Positions 44,900-54,563 of a stretch of DNA of 64,000 bases are shown piece by piece. This stretch comes from Sclerotiophoma versabilis. Its lineage: Eukaryota > Ascomycota > Dothideomycetes > Pleosporales > Didymellaceae. The stretch covers positions 434,001 through 498,000 of the forward strand of contig JAAROD010000004.1 of the NCBI GenBank assembly GCA_012274445.1, written 5' to 3'. A model generated the notes under the pieces. It did not search any database. It saw only the letters and a program-made list of their open reading frames with translations, and was not told the DNA's origin. Made by a program: the position numbers and the translations under genes. Within the stretch, counting starts at the first letter, position 1. Each line of letters begins with the position of its first letter.

Positions 44900-45268
44900 G
44901 AACGAGTGTTGAAGTGGAAAGGACAAGTAGACATAACAGCAAGACCAAAGGCTGGCTGTAAGATGAACTCCTCTGATACCCGATTATAGACGATAGTTGA
45001 TCTTAGAAGAATAGTCCGTCCGTCGAGAGTGGGGGGTAAAGAGGAATACTTCATTCTATTCGACCAGTCGGCTTTCTGTTCCATCGGCGATTGAAATGTA
45101 GATGGCAATATCGTTCCAAGCGCGTTCTGGCAATGCAAATGCAGTGCAATTCAATGCAATGCAATGAGTGTTGTGTTATGTTGTGATTACATTATACTAG
45201 ACTAGACATTTTTCTATATGCTATGTTTTGTGTGTTTGCGCTGGATCTGCGCTGAACTCGATACGATT

Positions 45269-45304
45269 CAATCCAATCCAATCCAATCCAATCCAATCCA
45301 ATCC
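45269..45304 (+). repeat. (CAATC)n microsatellite
   Basis: Seven perfect copies of the pentamer caatc just downstream of the ankyrin-like gene's stop codon (that gene is on the minus strand). Confidence 0.95.
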
Positions 45305-45370
45305 CGCAGTGAAGTACACCTGTACACCTATACGCCACACACCACATTCGACTCGACTCTAAATCAATTC

Positions 45371-47017
45371 TCACGCCCCCTTTGCAGCGATAGTAAGCCT
45401 ATCCACCATCTTGGGCGAAATGCCGAGGGTCCCGCCGCACGCAACGAAAGTAAAGTCTCTCTCGGTCGACCGTTCAACCATATCCACAATCTCCGTCGCC
45501 AGCGGCCGCTGGTCGCACAGCTTCAGATTCCACGCGCGGTCGAACAGATTCGCAAACGCCTCGGCGGCCATATTGCGGCTGCCCATTTGGTCACCACTGG
45601 GCTGCAGGAGCAGACTGACGGTGCGGACGACGATGCGGTGGATCCAGATCCTGTCCTCGCAACGAATGGCGCGGTCGAGCGCTTCGACGAGCGGCACGTT
45701 GTCGAGGATGAAGTCGATTATCGCCGTGTTGGGGTAGGTGGTGGGCATGGAGGCGAAGAGCTGCGCGTACCAGATTCGGCCTCTTCGCTCTGTGGTCTCG
45801 AAGTCTTGGAAGAGGAGGGTCTGCACCATGGGCAGGTTCTGCATGTAAATGGCCATGGACATGGGGCTTGTGAAGGGCCGGCTGGCGTGTGCCGGGGAGC
45901 GGCGGAAGAGCTCGAATGAGTTGATGCCGTAAGCCAGGAGCGCTTCCATAGCGGGCATGTTTTCAAAGAGGATGGCGAGGGGGAGACAGGCGGTATGGAC
46001 GATCGTGTTGTGTGACGAAGCGTCTGAAAGGAGCGATGTGAGGGTGGGCATGTCGTGGTCGATGACGGCCTGCGCTGCTTCCCAGCGGAGGTGCTTGGCA
46101 CCGGTCCAGGTGGTGTCCAAGTTCATCGAGGCGTTGCCAGTCGGGCAGCCTAAACGCTCATAATCGAGCAAGGTCCGGATGAACAATCTAACCGCGTCTT
46201 TCCGGCATGCGTAAATAGCGTGAGCAAATGCAGAAAGCCTCTGGCTATCGCGGAGGCACGGGTCTGCATCTTGTTCGAGAAGAAGCTCGATGATCTCTGT
46301 AGACTCGGAAACGAATGGAGAGCGAATAATTGCCATCAATGGAGTAATTGGGTGTTGCGGGTAGCCAGGAAAGTGGCCCATGCCGTTGACATCGATGCCG
46401 CTGTTGAGGTATTGAATGAGTGACGCAGGGCTTACCCAACCGATCTGTTGCATGAAAGCTGTTGCTGATGCCGAAACTTCTGGAGGTACTTGTGAGCTCC
46501 TGCGCACGTGCATTTTGTGAGTCGGGTAGGGCTGGACGCTCAGTTGCCTGGTGTTTGTCGTCGAAGAGCTGTATGTGGAGCTGTCATCTGAATCCGGCAT
46601 CGAGTTCTGTGTCGTCTTAGCGAATGAATAAAGAAACACAAAAGCGTGCGGACATACCAACAGATCGCTCAACATCAAGTCTTTCGCTGCCCAAGCTGTG
46701 TATGCGGCATTAGTTCTTTCTTGGAGCTTCTTCTTCTCGAGCGTGGTGCTGGCTGTGACAGCCTCACGGATGCAGAGCTCCAAGACATTATTCGCGACAG
46801 CGATTTCCTCCCGCAACCGCGCAACTTGTCCTTCGATGCTCTGTCGCGAGCGTTCCGAGTTCAGGCTGTCGACACTGTGTTTCCCCGCGGCGCTAATCTC
46901 ATCGTCTTCAACAGGGGAGATGGAAATCTGAATCTGCTTGTCCTTGGCCATGTCCGCTACACTGTCGTTTCGCTGAAGCACATCGCCGGCGATGCCCACA
47001 ACAGAGACGGTCGCCAT
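45371..47017 (-). CDS. ankyrin-repeat-like protein
   Basis: Start at the ATG 47015-47017 (MATVSVVGIAGDVLQRND); exons are 46658-47017 and 45371-46606, 531 aa. The intron 46607-46657 is 51 nt (GTATGTCC to GACACAG, branch GCTAAG) and contains no stop in frame, so retaining it would add 17 residues. The N-terminal part has a predicted coiled coil (EGQVARLREEIAVANNVLEL, LEKKKLQERTNAAYTAWAAK). From about residue 200, ankyrin-like units are visible: ITPLMAIIRSPFVSESTEII with ELLLEQDADPCLRD, then AFAHAIYACRKDAVRLFIRT, LPLAILFENMPAMEALLAYG and PMSMAIYMQNLPMVQTLLFQ. Fungal proteins of this layout are uncharacterised; the role is presumably protein binding. Confidence 0.8.
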   Translation of the reverse strand: MATVSVVGIAGDVLQRNDSVADMAKDKQIQISISPVEDDEISAAGKHSVDSLNSERSRQSIEGQVARLREEIAVANNVLELCIREAVTASTTLEKKKLQERTNAAYTAWAAKDLMLSDLLVCPHAFVFLYSFAKTTQNSMPDSDDSSTYSSSTTNTRQLSVQPYPTHKMHVRRSSQVPPEVSASATAFMQQIGWVSPASLIQYLNSGIDVNGMGHFPGYPQHPITPLMAIIRSPFVSESTEIIELLLEQDADPCLRDSQRLSAFAHAIYACRKDAVRLFIRTLLDYERLGCPTGNASMNLDTTWTGAKHLRWEAAQAVIDHDMPTLTSLLSDASSHNTIVHTACLPLAILFENMPAMEALLAYGINSFELFRRSPAHASRPFTSPMSMAIYMQNLPMVQTLLFQDFETTERRGRIWYAQLFASMPTTYPNTAIIDFILDNVPLVEALDRAIRCEDRIWIHRIVVRTVSLLLQPSGDQMGSRNMAAEAFANLFDRAWNLKLCDQRPLATEIVDMVERSTERDFTFVACGGTLGISPKMVDRLTIAAKGA

Positions 47018-47596
47018 TGCGACAGGAGCGTAAAGGAGGAATCGTGAAACTTGCCCGTACGAAGGATGCGCCGCGGTCAATAAGACTAAGCGTCTAGCCT
47101 TAGGGCTGAGAGACGCCGTCCCCGTGCGACGCAGTCAGCCTTGCAGCACGTCAGAATCAATACATCGTGGAAGCCGTGCGACGAATCAACATGGCACAAC
47201 GTAGACGCCTAATGTGTTCCACCCCGCAAACAACGAAACACCTCCCCGTTGTAGAAGGCGGGCGGCACACAATTCCTCTGCTGGCCGTGAGACGCTGAGC
47301 GTCGCCTTTAGGACGCTAGAAAATTCACGACTGCGCCATCGCGAGTCCAAGCACGGCCCGGAACACGGGAAGGTCTGTGGCCTTGGCTATAGGGGGTCGG
47401 CCCACAGTTATCGAGTGGTCGAGTCGAGTCGCCGTGATCCGAGCCGTTGACAGCGAACGAAGGATCGCGATGCAGCGTTGTCCAAGTTGCGATGGAAGGA
47501 AGATGGAGTTGACGATGCTATAGCGCTGGACCCTGCATGATATTGCGACGAACGCGCGAACCAAACTACCTCCGTGTACCAGGATGTACCAGGATG

Positions 47597-47690
47597 TACC
47601 AATTAGCTTTCCATGTACCAATCATCTTTCCATGCACCAATCATCTTTCCATGCACCAATCATCTTTCCATGCACCAATCATCTTTCCAA
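47597..47690 (+). repeat. 19-bp minisatellite, about five copies
   Basis: The unit ccatgcaccaatcatcttt repeats head to tail, the later copies identical and the first ones diverged. It is bordered on both sides by accaggatgta motifs. Confidence 0.95.
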
Positions 47691-48011
47691 ATACCAGGAT
47701 GTATGGCGATCGTTCATTTACTCTATCCCCTCGCACTCGCAATACTCGCAAACGCGCCAGGTAGGCAAGGCGCAACCGAGAGTCCAGCCCCGCTGAAGAA
47801 GCTCCATTGAAGCCCAGTCTCCACAGCATCAGGCGAGCCGGCACGACAGCGCTCCAGTGACGAAACCATGAGATAAGCAGGTTCCACCATAGACGCTCGT
47901 CATCACAGTATATTCTTGCTATCTACCCAATTTTCATCAGTGCAAGATGCCGCGGAGGGCTGGGACCTGCTGTGTTATGAGTGAGCATTGCATTGGGGCT
48001 GGAGAGGTAGC

Positions 48012-48040
48012 GTGATGTGATGTGATGTGATGTGATGTGA
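48012..48040 (+). repeat. (GTGAT)n microsatellite
   Basis: Nearly six perfect copies of the pentamer gtgat. It resembles the tgatgtaatg repeat in the ADH leader. Confidence 0.9.
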
Positions 48041-48234
48041 CTATGGGTAAGATCAGGCAGCACGTGTGAAGAACGCAGTCGCGTTTGTTCAACTTGTAGA
48101 TAGATGATAATTGACGTGCCAGGCGCAAAATTACACATTAGGTATAGCACTCGACTGTTGTTTCTGCGTTTCGCGACTCGCTGCTTGCGCTTACAAACAT
48201 TATCCTGAGAAATGTTAGATTTCCCCCTCTTTTC

Positions 48235-49284
48235 TCACAAAGTGCTCTCCACACTCGGCATGGTCTGCAGCACGGTCAAGGGATCGCTGTCCTGTTTGCG
48301 TAGCTTGAGCATCCCATCCATAACAAGTCGGAGCCACTCTCTGCCTTTCGGTGGGACAGACTGCATGAAGGCCCTCAAGTATTGCTGTGCCTGCCGGTGC
48401 ATGTCAAGCTGTCCCGGTTCGGCTGGAAGGCCTTGCAAGGCGATGGTCTCTGTGCAAGTCCACAACTGTGGGAGACGCGATTGCACATATGTGGGGAGCT
48501 GGGAGAGGTCGCGGATGACGTACTCATGGTCAGCCAGGACGCACTCTGCTGGGCGTTCTATGTCTGCCTCCGCTTGAAAGGCTTCATTGTATGGGTATCT
48601 GTCGGGATACGAGGGTCCCTCCGTCCTACATTGCGCTTGTCGGTCTGTCTCTGCCTGATCGGTCTCACTGTATAGCTCTGCCTCTTGCTCTCCCTGCATC
48701 TCGGCTTCCAGCCTCGCAGACTCACGAGCCTGATACTCTTGTCGCTTTGCAGCCGCCACGCGCGACGTGTTCTTGAGGTAACCCATAGCTTTCGCTTTCT
48801 GCGCGGGAATAGCGTCACTGTTCACGATGCTCCACGCTTGTGTGATATGCGTATTGGCAGTCACACGTTCTTGTAGTGGGATGGCCGAGTACTGAGGGTC
48901 CGTAATAAGTTCGTTCGAGCGAAGCAATGCCATCGTTGGGACTTTCAGGGACAAAACGCGCGGAGCTGGGTATGGCGTTGGCAGAATAGACTCCATGGAC
49001 GATTCCTGCCTCAACAGTGAAGTAGGCTGTGGAGTGGGCATGGTGTATGGACGTGTCTGTGTCGTATCGCGCACCAGGTCATAGGCGACGGGGTACTGGA
49101 CCGATTGAGGCAAGCCATAGATGCGCTGTGGACGCAGTGACGGTAGATTAAGAATCTGGGGATGCAAGCCTGGCTCATCTGCGACTTCCGGACGTGTGTC
49201 AACACCAAGGATGTAGTCTGTGTAGGCAGGAAAGAAGTCGCAGTCGCGCTGGAAGTCTTCCCACTCTCGATCAAGGAACGGCAT
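48235..49284 (-). CDS. hypothetical protein, 349 aa
   Basis: Single exon from the ATG at 49282-49284 (MPFLDREWEDFQRDCDFFPA). The first half is Pro-rich. The middle has a charged helical region (AAAKRQEYQARESARLEAEM with GEQEAELYSETDQAETDRQA) and the C-terminal quarter is Leu/Gln-rich (LDMHRQAQQYLRAFMQSVPP). No signal peptide, membrane span or known domain is seen. It starts only 106 bp after the stop of the upstream MFS gene on the same strand, so its promoter is either very short or overlaps that gene. The frame continues upstream of this ATG, but without coding character. Confidence 0.7.
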   Translation of the reverse strand: MPFLDREWEDFQRDCDFFPAYTDYILGVDTRPEVADEPGLHPQILNLPSLRPQRIYGLPQSVQYPVAYDLVRDTTQTRPYTMPTPQPTSLLRQESSMESILPTPYPAPRVLSLKVPTMALLRSNELITDPQYSAIPLQERVTANTHITQAWSIVNSDAIPAQKAKAMGYLKNTSRVAAAKRQEYQARESARLEAEMQGEQEAELYSETDQAETDRQAQCRTEGPSYPDRYPYNEAFQAEADIERPAECVLADHEYVIRDLSQLPTYVQSRLPQLWTCTETIALQGLPAEPGQLDMHRQAQQYLRAFMQSVPPKGREWLRLVMDGMLKLRKQDSDPLTVLQTMPSVESTL

Positions 49285-49390
49285 AGCTAAGTTCGAGTGC
49301 TGTCTGGAAGCGTTGGCGGTGTTGTGGGAGAGAGAGAGCGGCGATGAAAGGTGCTGCGTGATGGTCGTCAAAGACGGCAACAGCAAACGC

Positions 49391-51149
49391 TCAACCCAGC
49401 TCCTTCACCATCTTCACTCGCCATTGCGCGCCCCACTTTCTCATCGCGCCTAACGCCATGTAACCGGTGATAATGCTCCAGAGCCCCAGAATCGTCATGA
49501 GCCAGCCATTGCCGATAGCTTTTAGTACAGGTTCTGCGACCATAGCGCCGGTAAAAGAGCAGATGTTGCGTACGAAGTTGTTCAACGCAATGCCAGAAGC
49601 AGCACGCTTTGGCATGAACTCTGTAAGCATGGTAGAGACGAGTGAGAAGATGAGCATGGAGCCGACACCAAAGAAGACTAGATTGAACGTCAGTGACAGC
49701 CAACGAGAGAATTGCGAGAAACGTACAGTTCGCGATCATTGGACAGATCCACAGCACCCCCTTTTCTGCTGTCCAACCGTACCAGATCAATGCACCAGGC
49801 CACAGTATAGCGGCTATCCATGCGTTTTCCTGCATTCGGTCTTCCGGTCTGAGCACAAGCTTGCCCTTTTCATCGTATCTGCCTGCCTTTCGTGCTTCGC
49901 GGTGCATGATGTTATCGATCCAGCGGCCACCGAAGATACTGGCCAAGAGGTAGCCAGCACTGTTCGGGATGTACAGCAGTCCAACAATGAGTGTAGAGAA
50001 GCCGTAAGGCTGCGTCGAAAAGGTGGCTTGAACAGAGATGTTGAGGACGTACAAGGCACCAAACGTGATGCTGGCGTAGTACACCGAGAGCAGAACAGGC
50101 GGATAGCGCAGCCAAGCGAGGATAGTGAGAGGTTGTACAAAGATTTGGTTGAGATGCGTAAGTACTGACTTCGTCTTCGCGACGGTGGATGCACGCGTCG
50201 TTGTTCGAGTGAGCTCTGGTCTGGCTTCGGGCTTCGCAATGAGCGGCTTTGCGAGTGTTTCAGGCAGCGCGAAGATGATGGCGATGACTGTCAAGACACC
50301 ATAAATGACCAGGAACCACTGCGTGCTTCTCCATCCGAGCCCTTGTCCAAGCGCGCCACCAATGATAGGTGCGAAGAGTGGCCCGCAAAGAGGACCAAGG
50401 TAGAAGATGCCCATTGCACTTCCTCGTTCACGCACCTCCCAGATATCTGCGATTGTTCCCGCGCCCACGGCTTGCACGGATGCTGCTGCGCCGCCCGAGA
50501 AGACGCGCATGATAATCAGCATGGCAATGTTGGTAGAAACGGCAGACAGTATGCCAAAGACGACGAACAGGATGAAGCTGGTGATGTAGATGGTTCGCCG
50601 CCCAAGACGCTCACTGAAGCTCGACCACCACAGAGGAAAGATTGCCATGCTGAGCATGTACACGGCAACACTCATATTGGTGATCTCATTACTTGCGTTG
50701 AAAGCCTTGGAGATGTCTTGCAGCACAGGCATGACAATGGCACTTCCCATGGGTCCAGCCATGGCGCAGAATGCAATGATGAACGTCAGAAGCCACTTTG
50801 TCTTGCGTGAGTAGTGGTAAGGGTTCTGGACTTCAGGAATGAGAGCGAATCGTGCAAGAAGACCGCGGCGTTCTGAACGGGGTACAACAACAGCGTCCGG
50901 GGTAACGGATGTCGTTCGACTTAGCGTGACAGGGCGTACGTTCTTCTCATCTTGAGAGATAGTCGGAGCTGTTGAGGTGTGCGAGTTTATCGAGTCGGAG
51001 TCATCTGTGCTTTCATGGATCGATCCAGTTGGGCCTGTTTCGGATTCCATTTCCTTCTCGTTATGGCTACCGATGTGTGTGGTAGGTTGCTCAGGCGCAA
51101 AGCCGGCCTCCATCGCCCGTTCAGGCGAAGAAGCTGTTGAGGCTGCCAT
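49391..51149 (-). CDS. MFS transporter, drug:H+ antiporter type
   Basis: Plasma-membrane transporter. Exons are 49727-51149 and 49391-49677; the intron is GTACGTTTC to AATCTAG with a CTGAC branch site. Spliced length is 569 aa. The N-terminal cytosolic region of about 110 residues is Ser/Thr-rich. About twelve membrane segments follow, starting WLLTFIIAFCAMAGPMGSAI. MFS motif A appears after TM2 as SFSERLGRRTIYI. A motif-C-like segment GPLCGPLFAPIIGGALGQGL lies in TM5. The C-terminal exon carries FFGVGSMLIFSLVSTML, PKRAASGIALNNFVRN and the last helices. This pattern fits the DHA1 branch of fungal multidrug and polyamine carriers; the substrate is unknown. A hypothetical gene follows 106 bp downstream. 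Confidence 0.94.
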
Positions 51150-52049
51150 TCTTCATGCGAAAGTGAGGTTTGTAATTGTTGAAAGTTCTTGCACCACCTC
51201 CATAGATTCCGCACACTTTTCCGGGCCAATTGGTTGTTATCCGACCCTCGCTTGTGCGAGATAAACGATACCTCGGTGTCTTCGGCTGTTAAGCTTCTTG
51301 CACACGCCGATCCCAGTTCTGAAGGTGAAGGGCGATCTTTCAAGGACCTGAGGCTCCCAGAAGTAACCAAGACAGACAAGCAGGAGGAGAGGAAGAAGAC
51401 GAAGGGTCTGGAAACGCCATGTTGGACGCGCGAGCTCGTCTGCTAATGAAACGAAGACTGTTTGGTACCGCGATGCGTGCTGAAGCGGTTTGGTCGCGGA
51501 AGCCGCACCGCTCCACTCAACACTATTCCCGGCGCTAGTATCCACCACGGAAGCATGCAAGCATCCAAGCACGGAGGAGTAGTGCTGGCTTTGGAGGGTG
51601 AATGTTGTGCCGGTGAGACGAGCGTCGCGTTATCTATGGGCGTATCAAGACCGACCTTCGTCAATTGAAGGTAAGGTTAGGTCTCTCCTTAGCGTCTGCT
51701 GTACAACAGATGATCGAGAGGAGTAATAATGACGAGTTTGAAGTCTGAATCTACAGGAAACGCATTCCACACCTCGAACGCTCTCCAACAAAGTCAAAGC
51801 TGATTCCGAGGCTGTCTACACTGCACAATGAGTGCCGCACAATAGCAACAGAGTCCATACAATCTAGCCGTCTCAACGCCGAAGACAAAGTACGGCGAAC
51901 TTTAGCGGGGTGTTTGCCTGTCCCACCTCATCCCCACAACAACCCAGTACAACAACGCCCAAGCTCCCCACCCAACACCAATTCGTGCCACTATCTCCAT
52001 CATCCTCTCCCTGCCATTGGCACCCGCCAGCACTCCCCAAGCACACAGC
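51150..52049. promoter_or_regulatory. divergent promoter region
   Basis: 900 bp shared by the minus-strand MFS gene and the plus-strand methyltransferase gene. No specific operator is recognised. Short open frames at 51189-51668 are not supported. Confidence 0.35.
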
Positions 52050-53007
52050 ATGGCGACCCAGAACCAAGACCGGCTCCGCACGCACTTCTCCTCGCTGGAG
52101 ACGACGCCCACCGCGCAGGGCAGCGGGTGGGACTCACTGTGGGAAAAAGCTTCCTTCCTGCCCTGGGACAGGGGGTATGCGAATCCCGCCCTGATCGACC
52201 TGCTGGCGAACCCCAATGCGCCGCCCGTCTCGAGCGAGCCGAACCCTACGCCCGGCGCGCCACCTGCTGGCACCACAGACGGCGTCGAACTGCCTCGGGC
52301 AGTGCGGCAGGGAGGCAGGAGGGCGAAGGCGCTGGTCCCTGGCTGCGGGAAGGGGTATGATGTGGCGCTGTTCAGTGCGTATGGGTACGACGCGTTTGGA
52401 TTGGAGGTCAGCTCGCATGCCAAGGCGGCGGCGGAGGCGTACCTGGCCAGCGCGGGGCCGGGGTCGCTGGAGAACGAGTACGAGGGCAGAGACGGTGGAG
52501 TGGGGAAGGGGAGGGCGGCGTGTCTTGTGGGGGATTTCTTCGACGATGCGTGGTTGGAGGGTGCTGGGGGAGGCGAGTTCGACATCATCTACGACAACAC
52601 GGTGCGTTATCTGTTGCCTGATCTGCCTAACTGGGGGAGGGACGACTGCTGATATTGCCTAGTTTCTCTGCGCGCTCCCGCCTGCCCTCCGCCCCGCCTG
52701 GGCGAAGCGCATTGCCTCCCTCCTCGCCAAGGACGGCGTGCTCATCTGTCTCGAGTTCCCCACCCACAAGCCCGCGTCTTCAGGCGGCCCGCCGTGGTCG
52801 CTGCCACCCACCGTACACGCGGAGCTGCTCAAGCGGCCGGGCGAGGAGATATCGTATGACGAGGGCGGCGTGGTGGTAGCTACGGATCGCAGTGCTGGAG
52901 AGGGCGCGCTGGTGCGAGTAGCGCACTACACACCGCGGCGGACACACGACGTCGGTGTGATCAAGGGCGTGGTGCGGGACTGCGTGAGCGTGTGGCGGCA
53001 TGCGTAG
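52050..53007 (+). CDS. TPMT-family thiol methyltransferase
   Basis: S-adenosylmethionine-dependent methyltransferase of the thiopurine/thiol family. Exons are 52050-52601 and 52663-53007; the intron is GTGCGTTA to TTGCCTAG, spliced length 298 aa. The N-terminal family pattern is GWDSLWEKASFLPWDRGYAN. Motif I is ALVPGCGKGYDVALFSAYGY at about 93-112 and the following acidic loop is GLEVSS. The post-intron part includes ALRPAWAKRIASLLAKDGVL and ICLEFPTHK, corresponding to the region that lines the substrate pocket. Fungal relatives methylate small thiols or halides; the substrate is not predictable. Codons are GC-rich compared with neighbours. It is convergent with the OTU gene, only 90 bp between stops. 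Confidence 0.92.
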
Positions 53008-53097
53008 ATACCCAGAAGCGCCTCAACGCACTGGACCAAATCCAAGACAACACGACCCAACCTTCAACCAATCCCACCGTGATTAATTTTCAACCGA

Positions 53098-54108
53098 TCA
53101 AGACTCGACCGTTTCCTTGTCCTTTTCCGTTTCCGCTTTGCGCAGACTGTTGTAATGCTCGCCCAAGCCATGACTGTGCCTGTAGTACCCCAACCAAATC
53201 TCCTCCTTCTCGCCTCGCGCCGCCTCGTCTTCACCCTCGTCCTCAATCCTATCCACACGCCCATCGCTGTGAAGAACACATATCCTAACCCCATAACTCT
53301 TCGCCAGCGCAAGCAACTCCAAGTGCCCACCCCACTCCCCCGTCTCCCTAATCTTGCGCACATGTTCACGCAGCGGATCCTCCATGAACGCTTCAAAGTC
53401 CGACGCATGCCCTTCTATCCAGCCCGCCGCCGCATACCTGACTTTCTTGTACGGCGCTGCATTCTCAGCGCCAGCAATAGTGAGAGGGATCTTAGGCGTC
53501 AGATCGAGACTGCGAGAGCTGAGCTGGTCAGCGACAGCAGCATACAGACAATGGCCGTCAGCCCGAATTTCACAGAGCGCGAGCTTCTTCTGCTTAAGCA
53601 CGGGTTCAAAGCGCTGTTTCTCGAGTTCACGTGGGTTCGGCGCGTTGCGTGCTTCTTCCTCTGCCTGAGCGATGGCAGCGTCTTGTTCGGCTTTGCGGCG
53701 AGCGAGGCGCTCTTTCTGCCTGTTCTTCTTCTTCTGGCCCTCCTGTGCGGGCGGGCTGTCAGATGGGGATGGACGAGCGGTGCCGTTTATGCTCAGTTTT
53801 GACATGTTTACTTCGACTACTGCTGCGTCTTTGGCGTCGGATTCGGACTCGCTCCCGTCCTCCTCCATGCCTTCCCCGGGCCCAGAGCCTGTCAGGGTTT
53901 GCACTTCTTCTGCCTGCTTATCCTTCAGTTCGCGCTCCAATCTCTCGCATTCGTCGTTGACGCCCTTGCGCGTTTTCTTGGTCGCTTGCTTCTTTTTCTG
54001 TGTTATGCGCGAGACCAGGTCGCGCTGTTCTTTGCGGTGGCGCTGCTGGAGCGCCTCAAGGGGCGAGGGAGTGTCGGCAGTGGCATCAGGGGCGGTGAGG
54101 TCGGTCAT
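53098..54108 (-). CDS. OTU-family cysteine protease (OTUD6/Otu2-like)
   Basis: Deubiquitinating enzyme, 336 aa, single exon. The N-terminal 170 residues are highly charged and helical (LEALQQRHRKEQRDLVSRI, KKKQATKKTRKG, KKKNRQKERLARRKAEQDA), as in OTUD6 and yeast Otu2. The OTU catalytic site follows: Asp184 and Cys187 in IRADGHCLYAAVADQL, and His318 in GLGEHYNSL. RYAAAGWIEGHASDFEAFM and WGGHLELLALAKSYGVRI are further conserved blocks. Catalytic residues are all present. Yeast Otu2 acts on 40S-ribosome monoubiquitination, so a ribosome-linked role is plausible. The start is the first ATG, MTDLTAPDATAD. Confidence 0.95.
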   Translation of the reverse strand: MTDLTAPDATADTPSPLEALQQRHRKEQRDLVSRITQKKKQATKKTRKGVNDECERLERELKDKQAEEVQTLTGSGPGEGMEEDGSESESDAKDAAVVEVNMSKLSINGTARPSPSDSPPAQEGQKKKNRQKERLARRKAEQDAAIAQAEEEARNAPNPRELEKQRFEPVLKQKKLALCEIRADGHCLYAAVADQLSSRSLDLTPKIPLTIAGAENAAPYKKVRYAAAGWIEGHASDFEAFMEDPLREHVRKIRETGEWGGHLELLALAKSYGVRICVLHSDGRVDRIEDEGEDEAARGEKEEIWLGYYRHSHGLGEHYNSLRKAETEKDKETVES

Positions 54109-54563
54109 CGTGGTAAGGACTGTGGTGTTGTGGAGGAGGGTGTGACGTGGGGCGGGATTTGGTGGTGCTGCGTTTATCGATAAGGCTGGGTCTGGTGTTG
54201 TTGATAGTGATGGTTGGACAGCCGCTTCACGTCTTGATGATGAGACGATACCTTGACCCGCCTGTCAAGATGGGCAGAATAGATCGGTATGTGCGCCCTA
54301 AGGAGAAGTCATGGAATGTCTCCTCAATCCTCTCGTTGAGAGCATAACAAGAGTTGCAAATGAACTTGCACAACGTTGGTGATTGAGTTCAATGACTGTC
54401 ATTAGATTTTACGACTATGCTAATCTCGCCATCATGGGTATCTTCTTCTTGCTTCCTTCTATGCAATGCTAAGCTATGTCATGCGGATATAAAACTTTCT
54501 ATGAGACTATTCGTTCTCCATTCCTCACTCCGGTATTATGCCTAGATGTTACACCTTCAGATT
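54109..54563. other. intergenic, OTU gene promoter side
   Basis: 455 bp between the OTU gene start and the 3' end of the next minus-strand gene. No gene or element seen. Confidence 0.35.

Larger units (their letters stand above)
44785..45370. other. intergenic with simple repeats
   Basis: Holds a (GAA)n run and an (AATCC)n run, listed separately, and several gcaat-type short repeats around 45130-45170. No gene. Confidence 0.5.
47018..48234. other. intergenic with minisatellite and microsatellite
   Basis: Upstream of the ankyrin-like gene and downstream of the next minus-strand gene. Contains the 19-bp tandem array and the (GTGAT)n run listed separately. No supported gene; the repeat makes short open frames in several phases that are artefacts. 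Confidence 0.5.

Noticed and set aside
47597..47690. CRISPR-like direct repeats
   Set aside because: The 19-bp units are contiguous with no spacers and the genome is eukaryotic, so this is a minisatellite.
49391..54108. MFS transporter plus methyltransferase as a secondary-metabolite cluster
   Set aside because: No backbone enzyme (PKS, NRPS, terpene cyclase) or pathway regulator lies in the window, and the neighbours are housekeeping genes.
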